A stretch of DNA of 64,000 nt from Hyparrhenia diplandra (taxonomy: Eukaryota; Streptophyta; Magnoliopsida; Poales; Poaceae), in assembly GCA_015847255.1 (NCBI GenBank), contig JADLZK010001946.1, forward strand, positions 52,718 to 116,717. The letters are read 5' to 3'. Below the pieces are notes generated by a model, which saw only the letters and a list, made by a program, of their open reading frames with translations, did no database searches and was not told where the DNA came from. Shown here piece by piece: positions 47,660 through 59,254 of the stretch; positions within the stretch are counted from its first letter, which is position 1; each line of letters begins with the position of its first letter. A program made the position numbers and the translations under genes.

Positions 47660-49701
47660 TTAGTCAGAAGCAAAAATGAAAAGATGAGGAAGACGGAGAG
47701 GGCAACCCTCTACATCTTGCAAAAACCCTGCCTTCTCGAAGTACTTAATGCTGTCCAACAAAGTTTCCTCCATTTTCCTTGGATTCCAGCCTAGACTCTT
47801 AAGTTTCTCTGATGTAACTGGCGAGATTTGGGATTCATAGACCTTGCTGTCACTGTAGCAGAGTTGCACATAGTGTAAATGTAAAGAGATTGAAAGCTAT
47901 ACAGTCAAGTCCAAACAACAGGGACATCATAAGAGATTTACCAGTTCACGTAATTGTAGTTGGGGTAGGACTTCTTCAACATTTTCACTATGTCGTTTGT
48001 GCTGATCCGATCCGGTGAACAGATGTATCTCCCAGATGATTCCACTTTCTCATATACCAAAAGCAAAGCATCAGCTACATCACGGACATCAACTATGTTC
48101 CAGGGCACGTTCTTCATCTCCCTAGGACCTCCTGTAATCAAGCAAATGAAATAAATAAGTGTGTCAAGAAAACCATTGCACCGGATTGTGATTTTGAGAA
48201 CAACAAATTAGAGAGCAAACTCAGAATCTGATTAGGGCTATGGGTAGCTAGGTATAAGTATAACTTATATGGCAAGGTGAATATCTAGTTAGGGCTCTTT
48301 CCTTCAATGCTAATTCATCAAGTAAACACACTTTATTTGGGAATCAACGTTCAAACGAGTAACATATCTTTCACTATATATACTACCAGTCTACTTACTC
48401 TGATCTCTTCTACAACCCATTAACCACATCAAGTTGGGAATTAGTCACGCGATGCTAGTAAGTTTCACACAATCAAAAAGTCAAGAAGATAACCATACAG
48501 TAATAATTATCCAATTAATGGATAATAACTGAATGCACCAATAAAATAGAGGCCACCTTTTTTATAATGTAGATGAGGAGTTCACTCGTGGTATTGATCA
48601 GTGGCTGAAGGAGTGGACCTAAAACGATACAAGGGCAAACTGTAACAACAAGTAGTCCATTCTTCTCTCCGTACTCCAATGCCGTCTCTTCAGCAATTGT
48701 CTTGGCAGCAGGGTACCAGTTCTGCAAGCACAGATTAGTTAACCCTAACACAGTCCTCCCTAGCAGCATCAATTGGCAATAAGAATTGACAATAAATGGA
48801 AAAAAAAAATTAGTTGTGTTAGCAACCAGAAAAATTGATAGTAATTCAGTACTTCTACATATCTGAAGAAACTGAGAAATAATACTACTAACCTCATTCT
48901 TAATGCAAAAATCTTTGTCTGACCAGCAGCTCTCATCTTTGATTCTACCTTGGGGCCAACTCGGGTTATAATGAACAGCAGCTGTGGATGAAACCACGAC
49001 AACTTTCTGAACATCATTTGCCGAGCAAGCCTGCAGAACGTTCAGAGTGCCTTTGACAGCAGGAGACAATACCTCTGACTGCATGATTTTTAATCAACGT
49101 ATGTTCAAGCAGTAAAAACTTCCATACAACTATTGAGCAATAATCAAATTGGACAAACAGTTCAAAATGATAGCAGTAAACCACGGAACCACCAGACAAG
49201 CAGTGAATTCTGGAAGACTGCGATTCACGTACACGGTTCAGAATAAAGCGAATTAGGTGTCAATCCGAAGAGATTGGACCGAAACTTGCCTCAGGATCGT
49301 GGACCTTGTCCGCGGGCACAGGGGAGGCGACGTGGAAGACCCCTGGCACCCGGAGACCGCGGCCGCCAGGGCGTCGGGATCGAGCATGTCGGCCTTGAAC
49401 AGGAGCAAGCTCTCCGTGGCCCCGTCCAGCCGCCGCAGGTGGGCGTTCTTGGGATCACCTGAAGCAGAGAGCCAGCCGCCATGCATCAGTCCTCAATTCT
49501 AACGCGTCGACCAATCAAGACAAGCAGCCGCAAACACATGCAGAGGAGCGGCAGAGCGGCATGGGGATGTGCATGCTTACTCGGGTCGCGGACAGTGGCG
49601 TGGACGGCGTAGCCGCGGGAGAGGAGGAGCTTGACGAGCCATGAGGCGACGTACCCGCCGCCCCCGGTGACGCACACGCGCGGCCGCGGCGGCGACGCCA
49701 T
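47660..49701 (-). CDS. CCR-like gene F (six exons)
   Basis: Exons: 49581-49701 (MASPPRPRVCVTGGGGYVAS), 49290-49458, 48893-49078, 48557-48721, 47942-48131, 47660-47852. Active site NWYPAAK; exon 5 reads NIVDVRDVADALLLVYEK and RYICSPDRIS; the C-terminus is PLRLPHLFIFASD. Exons 1, 3, 5 and 6 are open and properly bordered. Exon 2 is one G short at the same G run as in D and E. Exon 4 has two extra T (plus strand) just before its donor, changing the phase into exon 5. Intron 2 keeps the GC donor. The nearest relative is E. A LINE sits immediately 3'. Apart from those two homopolymer sites it looks like a working gene. Confidence 0.85.
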
Positions 49702-50403
49702 CCCGGTCCACTATGTGGCCTCACGCTGCTTCCTCCTCTCCCGTCATTGTATAATATCTCCGACGGCACGGCCTCCACTTGCCAGCTGCCACTTCATTGT
49801 CCCACCGCCAAAATACATACAAGGCGCAAATTGACGAGAAGAACGGCCGTGATGGAGACAAACGAGCGACTAAGCCGATTGTGGATTTCCCCAAGGCGCC
49901 GGCGCGCCGCCCCGGGCCGGCATGAATGCACGATCAATCCTCTGACTCGAGCCTGAGTGTCGTCACCGAAGAGTTAATTCTTCGCAACTGTGATGTTGTC
50001 TATTGGTTTGTTTTTTTTTCTAGAAAAAAAATCAGGGAATACCTTTTCCATTTCATCCCTGGAAGTAGTTGTTCCTGTGAGCTGGGTGTCGGTGTGGTAG
50101 AGAAGTGCCAGTGCCGAATTATACTAAGAAAAAGAGAGTGTTCGTGGTGCCAAATTGCTGAATTCTGTAGCCTGAATATGAATTGGACTACAGACAGGGG
50201 ACCGCTAATTATCTGTCGGGGAACAGTAATTCAAGTAGGATATTCTCGCCAGTTTTTTTTTTTTTGATTATATTATACTGTATAATATGTTGGGGAACCG
50301 TTTCCAGTTCACAATAAATATTGCTAGGTTCTACTCTGATCAATTTCCTCTGCAGAATGACTTGTGATTTTCAGTATGTACTGAGCAGGAAGTATGGGCG
50401 GGG

Positions 50404-50868
50404 GCTTAGAAGCCAGGGAACGGGAACATGCCCACGTTCCCGCCCCGGAACGACGTTCCACCGTGGTAATGGAACAATGTGGAACGCCGTTCCCAATCAT
50501 GATGGAACGCGTTCGATCACGACCAATCCGAGGAACATAGAGTCCCAAACATAGACGGAACGTTGAGCAATTTGAAGTGTCTCGCATCTTTGTTATCAAG
50601 TGTCTTAAACACTAAGATGAGATCTATCCATCCGCCGACAAGAGAGAACGGAGCAATAGGCTCAAGCGGAGCCATCGGAGCATCTCAAGTACTGCATTTT
50701 GGGAACACGTTCCGGGAACACGTTCCATCTAGATTAGGTACGCGTTCCATTTGGATTTGGTACAAGCTAAAGCTGTATACCCTCTTCGTTCCATAGTTTT
50801 TGAAAATGTCGTACCACGCACCACGTTCCCGCACCACGTTCCTCACGCTCCGGAAACATGGCTTCTAA
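50404..50868. mobile_element. hAT-like element nested in the LINE
   Basis: Ends GCTTAGAAGCCA and TGGCTTCTAA form inverted repeats. The 8-bp repeat GGGCGGGG flanks it (50396-50403 and 50869-50876), as expected for hAT elements, and it interrupts the LINE reading frame exactly. The 465-bp interior has no transposase but many GGAACG/CGTTCC words. Confidence 0.75.
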
Positions 50869-50876
50869 GGGCGGGG

Positions 50877-53107
50877 TTAGGGAGCTTCCGAATGACAAGG
50901 CGCCTGGGCCGGACGGCTTCACCGGCCTCTTCTACAAGCGCTGTTGGGCCACGATCAAGGATGACATCATGAATGCCATCAACGCGTTCTGGTCACAGGA
51001 TTCACGAAGCTTCCATCATCTCAATGATGCATACATGATTTTGCTCAGAAAGAAGGACCAACCGATGGAGATCAGAGATTATCGTCCCATCAGCCTCGTG
51101 CACAGTTTCGGAAAATTGGTTACAAAATGCCTTGCTAATCGTTTGGCCCCTATCCTGGGTGGCTTAGTGCATGCGAGCCAGACTGCTTTCATCAAGGGGA
51201 GACGTCTTCATGAAAACTTCAGGGAGGTTCAGCTAGCATGCAAAGCAATTCACAAACGTCGCTCCCCCTGTGTCCTGCTCAAGATTGATATTGCTAAGGC
51301 CTTTGACTTGGTGTCCTGGCCCTTTCTCCTTGAGGTGCTGCAGCACTTCGGATTTGGGCTGAGGTGGAGGAATTGGATCTCGATTGTCCTCTCTACTGCG
51401 AGCACTAGAATCTTGCTTAATGGAAGTCCCGGTCGTAGGGTCTGCCATGCAAGGGGACTCAGACAGGGCGACCCCTTGTCACCGATGCTATTTGTTCTGG
51501 CCATGGAGGTTCTCAGCGCCATGCTTCGTTGGGCTGACACGAACCAGCTGCTTACCCCGGTTGCCGGCATCGACGTCCACAGGGCTTTTCTCTACGCTGA
51601 TGACCTCGTCGTCTTTGTGAAGCCGGACCACCAGAGCCTTGTGTGCATTAGGGACTTGCTCTCTATCTTCGGTCAGGCTTCTGGATTGTTTTCCAACCTG
51701 GACAAAAGTGTCGCCACGCCGCTCCACTGCTCGGCACTTGATTTGCAGTGCGTCCAGGACATCCTTGCCTGCAGGATCGACTCCTTTCCGTCACGTTACC
51801 TTGGAATCCCTCTGTCTGTCACTAGGCTCAAGCGTGCCGATGAGCAAGTCCTCATTGATAAGGTGGCCGGACGTATTCCGGGTTGGAGAGGTAACCTGTT
51901 GAACATTGCCGGACGAACCGCACTTGTCAAGGCAACTTTGTCAGCTATCACGATCCACACTGCTATAGCTGTCTGTCTCTCTCCTTGGGCCATCGCTCAG
52001 CTTGAGAAGCTGCTGCGAGGTTTCGTTTGGGCTGGTAACGAGCTCGTCGCGGGCGGGAGATGCTAAGTGGCGTGGGTCACCTCCTCGCGACCAAAGGACC
52101 TTGGCGGGCTGGGCATCGCCGATCTCCGTCGCACTGGGATCGCCCTACGCACCAGATGGGTCTGCCAGGATCGGCAAGCTAGACGTGCGCCGCGCACATC
52201 AGAGATGTCGGTCCTCTCCCTGTTTCAAGCTGCCACCTGCTTCAACCTTGGAAACGGGGAGTCAATTCTCTTCTGGACTGATCGTTGGCTCGATGGCTAC
52301 TCCATCTCCACCATTGCCCCGAAAATCTTTGCGGCTGTCAGTCCTAGGCGGAGGAAGACGACGGTGGCCGAGGCTCTGACTGGTAACAGGTGGGTTCACC
52401 AAATTGCCGGCGCCATCACCTTGCAGCTGCTTGTGGAATTCGACTCCCTTTGTGACCGTCTGGATCAGGTGCATCTTTCTTCGGAACCAGACTCCTTCAC
52501 CTGGCGCCTCTCGCCAGACGGCTCCTACTCTTCGGCATCCGCGCATGGGGCAATGTTCGTTGGGTCATCTCCGATCTATGGAGCTCGGCAACTCTGGAAG
52601 GTGCAGGCGCCTCCTAGAGTTCGCTTCTTCTTCTGGCTAGTGCTCCATGGTCGCTGCTGGACGGGTGACAGGAAGTACCGCCATGGGTTGCAACCTTCAA
52701 ACGACTGCATCATGTGTGATCAAAGCCTGGAGACTATGGACCATATCTTGCTTGGTTGTACGTTCAGCAGGGAGGTTTGGCAGATCGTGCTTTCTAAGCT
52801 GCACCTGCAGCACATCGTCTCAGTCAGGGAGGACAGGATCTTCGACTGGTGGTTGAGCAGCCGAAAGCTAATTCCTAAGCCCGTTCGGCGAGGCTTCGAC
52901 TCTCTTCTCTTCCTAGTTGGTTGGCTGCTTTGGAAGGAACGGAATGCTAGGACCTTTGATGGGACTCCTTCCAACGCGGTGCAGCTCGCAGTGACCATCC
53001 GGGAGGTTGCGGTGTCGTGGGCAGCTGCTGGTTACAAACACCTGGCGGCGTTGCTTGCGAGGGGCGGAATCACCGCCGGCTTTGGAGCGCCTAATGTTGT
53101 TATGTAA
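50877..53107 (+). pseudogene. LINE reverse transcriptase (ORF2 part), one nonsense codon
   Basis: RT of the non-LTR type: NDKAPGPDGFTGLFYKRCW, RPISLVHSFGKLVTKCLANR, LLKIDIAKAFDLVSWPFLL, GLRQGDPLSPMLFVLAMEVL, and the catalytic FLYADDLVVF (YADD at 51593-51604). A TAA at 52064-52066 interrupts the frame at GGRC*VAWVTSSRPKDLGGLG; the rest is open to 53107 and contains zf-RVT (FTWRLSPDGSYSS, then APPRVRFFFWLVLHGR and CIMCDQSLETMDHILLGC). The endonuclease and ORF1 are missing by 5' truncation. A single stop in about 740 codons implies a young insertion. Confidence 0.92.
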
Positions 53108-53259
53108 TTATTTGGGTTCAGGATCCAGTAGTGCTAGGTTTGAGTCTGGTAACTGGTCGTTACCAGAGCTCGTGGTTGTAACGTTCTAAAAACCTCTTTC
53201 TGCTTAATGAAAAACGCGCTTCGGCGTGGTCTCAAAAAAAAAAGTATGTACTGAGCAGG

Positions 53260-54364
53260 GGGTACAATCACTGTTTGAACTGAATGCAGTTATATATACT
53301 AATGTCATTGAGTCTTTCTGCAGATAGACGGGGCAAACTGATGAAATTGTGGCAGAACATGATGAAAGGATATCTAAGTCTCCCCGGATACTAAAGAAAA
53401 GATATGGATGATGCAAGATCAGCTTCATGGCCAAGGCATAATTGCATTTCGCTTCTCCCCAAGGTAGTGTACATTAAGTTCGAGAGCTGAGATTGAGGAT
53501 AAAAAGAGATTGAAAGGGCAATAAACCACTCAAAGTGGAGGCACCCGTGTATCTGGGTGGTAAGTTTAGTTACAATGATCACTAAAGTAGTTCTGTACCA
53601 TGCATATGCTTAACGAAAGAAAACGATTATGTTTACTGATGTAAAAAGGAAAAACACCATGCAGTGCGTTACAGAAAATGAAAGCATTGGAGCTGACCCT
53701 TTCCAAGGCTCAAAGGGCATACCCACGTTTATGTCAGATACTCAGATGGAATCAAAGCTGCGTGCAATGATGCATAACAGTGAAGAATTGGTCAGAGCAC
53801 ACCAGAGTGAATCTTCATTCCTCGAGCATTCAGTTGGACGGTTATTATCATTATGCAATATTCTCATTAAACGTGAATTCCCTAAAGGAGAAAGCATTCA
53901 GTTGGACGGTTATTATCATTATGCAATATTCTCTGACAATGTGCTTGCAAGTGCTGGGGTTGTCAACTCTACAATTGCTGCATCAAAGGTATGATCTTAA
54001 ATTTGTGAAGCAATATTACTTGACTTGCTTTTTTTCTGTCAGCCACGTGCTTACTCAATGAACTACAATTAAAACCATGGAACTTCGATGTGGCAACTAC
54101 TGCAGCAATATATACATTATATGTATCTCAGTTGCCAACTGCAAATTGAACGCAAGTCATGCATATATAGTCAACAACAGGAAGCCACTGAATGCTAAAA
54201 AGTCATGCCATTTTGGGACCCTCCGAAACACAAACAAACAACCGTTACCATGAAAGAATCTTAAACGAATTGAAAACAAGTCCCCGTTGCGATCACTAAC
54301 ATCAGACCACAAAAGTCAGGGGAATCAAGTTCACAAGAACAGAAACAGAAGGCCTTCAAACTTA
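53260..54364 (+). other. 3' flank of DUF724 gene, unknown fragment with direct repeat
   Basis: A 41-bp direct repeat beginning AGCATTCAGTTGGACGG occurs at 53825-53865 and 53893-53933, inside an open stretch (53629-53994; SDTQMESKLRAMMHNSEELV). I do not recognise the protein. It may be a tandemly duplicated exon fragment. Confidence 0.35.
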
Positions 54365-54378
54365 ACATGGCAAGTACA

Positions 54379-54527
54379 TGGTAGCTCTTAAGCTAGATGC
54401 TTGGCGCATGTACTTTCATTCCTGTAACCTTACATAAACGCTGTATGACTTCCTTTGGGGTTTTTGAATGAAATCTAGGTGGGGAAACTCCCCCCCCACA
54501 CACCCCGGTTTGCTTTCAAAAAAAAAA
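54379..54527 (+). mobile_element. Short LINE 3' tail insertion
   Basis: Flanked by ACATGGCAAGTACA (54365-54378) and ACATGGTAAGTACA (54528-54541), ending in an A run after a C-rich tract. 149 bp, no coding sequence. Confidence 0.75.
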
Positions 54528-54694
54528 ACATGGTAAGTACAGTCCAACTAGCTAGCAATTAATATAGTGGTAGCAATTATAAAGAGTCACATCAGGCTCC
54601 CTAAGCCATAGGTACCTAAAGATACATAAAAGGTGCCGAATGACTTTGCACAGAACAACCACAGCACATCGATCTGATCCACTATGAACAAATG

Positions 54695-57498
54695 TCAAGT
54701 TAGAAGCAGCGGGACTATGTCCAAAGCTTTTGCATCAGGATAGCATCTTCCGCTGCAACACAGACATGATGTTGTCAAACTTACGTTCAGCACTGCTGCA
54801 CACATCCTCGTACCGCTACGCGCTGTCTTGATACTCGCGGCCTCCGCATCTACCTTTTCCTTCTCCAATTCAATCTTCCGGTTTAGCTGGCGAATGCGCC
54901 CAAGGTCTTGCTCGAGCTTAGCTGCAGATATATCATTTTCAGCAATCCGTTCAGCAAGCCGGGACGACATATCTGTCTTCTCCACAAACTTCAAATCCAG
55001 CTTGTCAATTTCTCCATGACAATTGGTGCACTCGGATTTGAGCTTGACCAATTCGCTCATGGCGCTCTCCATAGACTGCGCAATTTCCTGTAGGTGGGAG
55101 ATTGTCTTCATCTTGTCCTCAAACCATTCCATGCTATTGTCTATGCTTGCTTGCGTTGTAATCTTCACTAAGTCCATGAATGGGGCAAATTTTTGGAGTG
55201 CAAGGAAATGTGGTTGCTGCAGAAGCTCCTTAAACACATGCATTGCTTCTGCTTCAACTAGAGGCTGTGGTGAAAGCAAGCTTCCAAAAGCAGAGCAGCT
55301 CAATGGAGAGCTGTTGATGATGCACTGTGAACTCCCAGCATTCTGTAAAACTGACCTCTCATCCACTTTCCTACGGGCATGTTCAGCCGGACAATCAAGA
55401 GATAGGATAGTTGTTTCCATAACATGGCTGCTTTCAGCAAATTTGGTAGCAGCATGGTCTGTGCAAATATCACCATTTCCCTTCAGTTCAATAAGGTTGT
55501 TGGTCATACCCATCGGCTCATCAAATTGAGTATCATGTATGTCAGTACCTGCACACAGAGATCCAATCATAACCATTGGTCTGCAACTATCATGTATGCC
55601 TTCATATGTAGCAAACTATGCACAATTTGACATGGGTAGATTTTCCACGGTTCATACCTCTCCCATTATCCATTGATTTAAAGCAAGGAGACACCATTGG
55701 TAACAGGTCCTGATTTGATAATTCAGTTATGTTCTGTGCATCCTCCAAAGTTCTATTAAGCTGCTCTTGAGTAGCAGATTTCGGACACTCCAACTGCATG
55801 CAAAATAGTAAGGGTGAGAAGCTGATGGCTAATATAAGTATTAGTTTGCAAAAGAATGTTCTTACTGCTAAGGGACATTCTTCCGTTGGCTCTGTCACTT
55901 CCTTTCTTCCTTTCTGCTGGACAGTCCTAGTCACATCCAATGAGCTATCTGGACTGCACGGTCCTTTGGATCCTGTCCTGTTAGCCACTGCAGATTGTCC
56001 ACCAACTGTTATTATATTTTAATTACCACCTATAATGTATCCCATAAAGAACACTTACATTTCTTACATGAAGCCTTTTAATTGAAGCCATTTTCGTTCT
56101 TCCATAGACAAGTCCTTTAAAAATTTCTTCCAGAGATAGGTCCACTAAGCTCACCATCAGTAACAACCATATCAGATAGGATTTCTCGATTGTCCACTGG
56201 TGCTGAATGTCCTGGATAAGCACAAAGGAGTCCATTCATTGGCACCGAATTCACTATCCCATGTGAACCTTGAAGACTGTTCTTTTCAGAGGAAAAAGAA
56301 TTCGGTGAATGAGTGCTTTCTGGTGACTTGTACAGCAAAGGAATGCCCATCTTAGAGACCGAAGCATGTTCAGAACCTTTGGCTAATATGTTCTTTCCTG
56401 TATTGTGTTCTTCATCACTGGATGATATCTCAATTGGTGACCTTTGCCTTTTACCAGACACAGATCGCTGCCTTGAGTTAGCCTGCCTCTGCACAAGGAA
56501 ATATCCTGTATTGTGTTCTTCATCACTGGATGATATCTCAACTGGTGACCTTTTCCTTTTACCAGACACAGATCGCTGCCTTGAGTTAGCCTGCCTCTGC
56601 ACAAGGAAATATTTAGAACAGGGCATGGAAGTTGAAGATAAGATGTTTTATTGCTATATATGCTAGAACTTCAGAGAGATACCATTCTTTATCGATGTGC
56701 TACATACATTTTGCATGCCAATGGTTGAAACAAATTTGAAATTTGCATGCTACATACATAGGGGGGGTTGTTGTGTTACCTCACCAGCCGACGATTGCTG
56801 CATGGCCGGCCTGATAAAACGAATGTGCAGGTACTCTGGCTCTCTCTGACCGGAGTAGTAGTCGACGACATAGCTGAAGTCGTCGATTATTTTAGCCACG
56901 TTGGCGCGGACCCAGTTTCCTTTGTAGTAGGCCTCCACCTCCCTCCCCGACCTTGAACCTCCTGTTACGCTTGCGGCGGAGAGCGACAACCGTGCGCGAC
57001 GGGACCCAGACGCCGTCATCAGTGTAGTCGCATCGGGGTCGGACGAGGTGGCGCATGAAACGTGTTGACCCCGCGGGTGATTGGGAACGCAATCTCGACG
57101 CAACGGTCGTCGGCTGAGAGGACGAGGCCGGACCACCAGCCGCCTTCTTCGCAGGCCTCGACGACGTCGTCGGGGAGGAAGCACGGCGAGGACTTCAGAG
57201 CCGGGGCCGCGGCCGGATGTGGGTGGGGGCGACCTCGAACCGCCTGCTGCCGTGGCCGTCGAAGGTGACGTTGTACCGCGCCGGCGCGGAAGAGCCGCAG
57301 TCGACGACGGTAGCCTCATACCAGGTGCCGTAGTATCCCTTCTCGTTGCGGCGGACCTCGACCTTGGCGCCAGGGCGTAGGAAGCTCGCCGTCTCCCCGG
57401 AAGTGAATGAGGATGGATCCCGAGGGCAATGGGGAGCACCGAGCCACTCGCTGACTGCGGCGGCAGCGGGCCGGGAGCGCCGGCGAGCGGCTCGCCAT
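54695..57498 (-). CDS. Agenet/Tudor-like DUF724-type protein gene
   Basis: Plant nuclear-type protein with N-terminal Agenet (Tudor-like) repeats and a C-terminal DUF724 region. Exons: 56780-57498, 56155-56596, 55866-56005, 55658-55793, 54695-55548. Phases of exons 2 to 5 join cleanly. Exon 1 shows an Agenet block (PGAKVEVRRNEKGYYGTWYE), a second (FLPDDVVEACEEGGWWSG) and a third part (GREVEAYYKGNWVRANVAKI), but in three frames, so at least two single-base shifts are present. Exon 5 has the DUF724-like HFLALQKFAPFMDLVKITTQ and a coiled coil. Near the C-terminus a one-base change would give RYEDVCSSAERKFDNIM ending at 54735 instead of the open frame to 54695. Exon 2 contains a 108-bp tandem duplication. 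It lies between the LINE and a Tourist-like element. Start position is uncertain because of the shifts. Confidence 0.75.
56393..56608 (-). repeat. 108-bp tandem duplication with duplicated splice acceptor
   Basis: Two units, 36 codons each, encode RQANSRQRSVSGKR(K/Q)RSP(V/I)EI then SSSDEEHNTG. They differ at two residues. Each begins with TTTCCTTGTGCAG|AGGCAGG, so either acceptor (56596 or 56488) yields the same frame. The SGKRKRSP words are basic and NLS-like. Confidence 0.85.
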
Positions 57499-57719
57499 AG
57501 ATTTGGCGGAGCTGGGGGCGGACGCCTGCTCTGCTCCTCCTCCTCTTCCTCCCGGCGGCTCGGAACTGAGAAGAGAAGGGTGGGTTTTCGTGCCGGCCTT
57601 CTCCTCCGTCAGGAAGCAGTGCGCCGCTGTCTACCCAACCAGGCAAAAGAGAATGCCAGAAAGGGATGTGAGATGTCCTATTAACCGGCTGGATTTTAAT
57701 TTGTTGATTGTATTGGTCC

Positions 57720-57947
57720 GAGTTGGTTGGGTCAAATAAATATATTGTTTGCTAAGATAAGGCCAGTCTCACCGGTGAAGTTTATGTAAGTGTTTAAATA
57801 CACATTAAATATGGTGTCACATCAAGTAAAAGTCTACTTTTTTTTTTTTGCATGAAATGCTGGAGAGATAAGCTTAAAAAGTTTCATAACTCTCTCTCTT
57901 GGCACGAGTTGGTTGGGTGAAATAAATATATTGTTTGCTAAGATAAG
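57720..57947. repeat. Direct repeat flanking a partial Tourist-like end
   Basis: GAGTTGGTTGGGT then AAATAAATATATTGTTTGCT and AAGATAAG occur at 57720-57762 and again at 57906-57947. Between them is GGCCAGTCTCACCGG, a Tourist-like left end with no matching right end. Confidence 0.6.
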
Positions 57948-58027
57948 AAACCAAGTTGGGATCTTTTTTTTTTCACCCAATGCAAGACGCGACGCAAAGG
58001 CAAAAATAGGTCATGCACACGGTTTTA

Positions 58028-58889
58028 GGCTGTCTCCAACAGATGGGGGCAGGCATTCGATGGTTTAGGTGATGTACAATTGAAAAATTACGTGATGTAA
58101 AATTACTCAACTCCAACACGGCCCCTATATGCATATAGCGAGAACTTTTTTCATAAAGGACCCTAATTTTTTGAAATCAACTAAGCCTATATCTAAAAAT
58201 ACATTCTCACTAGCGCTTTTACATCAAAAACCCCGAGAGTGAAACAAAATTGTGTTGAGACCCTTCTTCTTCCTCAATCCGATAGAGGACGGACGAGGGC
58301 TTGGCTGGTGCCTGGTAGGGTGGCTGGCCGCGATGAACGTGGGCGGCCTAACTAACAGAGGGGGCGCCCCCCGCCCAAAGGCGAGCTACGCGGTGGCGCG
58401 GCCGAGGGGCGGCGCTTCCGAGCCGTCCCTTGGCAGTTAGCCTACGATCACAAGGCGGACGCTTCCGGACGGAGGGGCTATGCAAACCGCTAGCCGCCGG
58501 AATCGGAAGCTGGGCAGCAAGGGCGCAACGCCAGCAGAGGCCGCAGGGCGTGGCGCTATGGGACGAGGGGTGGGCATGGGGAACACGCAGCATGAGCCGC
58601 ATGGAGCGCGGGTCGAGCACCGCCGCGAGGCCGGTGTCGCGGGTCGGGGCCGCGCTGACGGCACGCCGCCACAGCGCGTCGAGCTTGGGGAAGAAGCGGT
58701 TGAAGGAGAGAGAGAGAGGCCACGATTTTTTGACCGGCTGAGAGGAGAGAGTTTTTTTGCCAACCGCTCGACCGGGTTGGCAACCGAGGGTTTCTTTACA
58801 CGCCTTCTCGGGTTGAGGCGTTTTTATCATGCAAAAGCAATCAGAGCCGCCGGCATTTGCTGGGTTTGCCAAGCCTGCTGGAGACAGCC
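58028..58889. mobile_element. PIF/Harbinger-like element with GC-rich cargo
   Basis: Ends GGCTGTCTCCAACAG and CTGCTGGAGACAGCC, flanked by TTA (58025-58027 and 58890-58892). At 862 bp it is long for a Tourist MITE. The middle (about 58250-58800) is GC-rich and open on both strands, unlike the AT-rich ends. No transposase was recognised. Confidence 0.8.
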
Positions 58890-59164
58890 TTAGCTGGAAA
58901 AAAAATACTTGCAACACAAGACGCAAAACGGGGAACGCATGTTGGGTGGGAGGCAATGAAGAACAAAACTCTGCGTCATCTCTCATCGACCCAAACGAGA
59001 GAGGCGAGAGGGCGCTCGGTAGGAACCAGGGCGAGCTCACCTGCATATGTGTATCTATTAGTTCAGGACCATGAGGACCATATTGATGTATATGTGTACC
59101 AAGAAATTAGAAAACAAAAGAACTTCTGGATATTTCCAAAACCAACAATTACTTACCACATTTT

Positions 59165-59254
59165 AACTGCAGACTCATTGTCTGACCAGCAACTCTAATC
59201 TTTCAGTATATCCTGAGGCCAATTCAGGAGGTACCTTTCACAGCAGTATCGAGT
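59165..59254 (-). pseudogene. Relic CCR-like exon 3
   Basis: Minus-strand frames read LDTAVKGT, then NWPQDILKD, a stop, and SCWSDNESAVK. This is exon 3 of the array genes (LSPAVKGT ... NPSWPQGRIKDESCWSDKDF) with the middle deleted. No other exon of this copy was found, so it marks a lost ninth gene. Confidence 0.65.

Larger units (their letters stand above)
50390..53242 (+). mobile_element. L1-type LINE, 5' truncated, with 17-bp TSD
   Basis: Flanked by AGTATGTACTGAGCAGG (50373-50389 and 53243-53259) and ending in polyA. The body starts inside the region just before RT: EVWAG then VRELPNDKAPGPDGF once the nested insert 50404-50868 is disregarded. It includes RT and a zf-RVT tail. Plus strand, upstream of gene F and downstream of the DUF724 gene. 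Confidence 0.93.

Noticed and set aside
58348..59046. 232-codon minus-strand open frame
   Set aside because: It crosses the right border of the PIF/Harbinger-like element and shows no domain.
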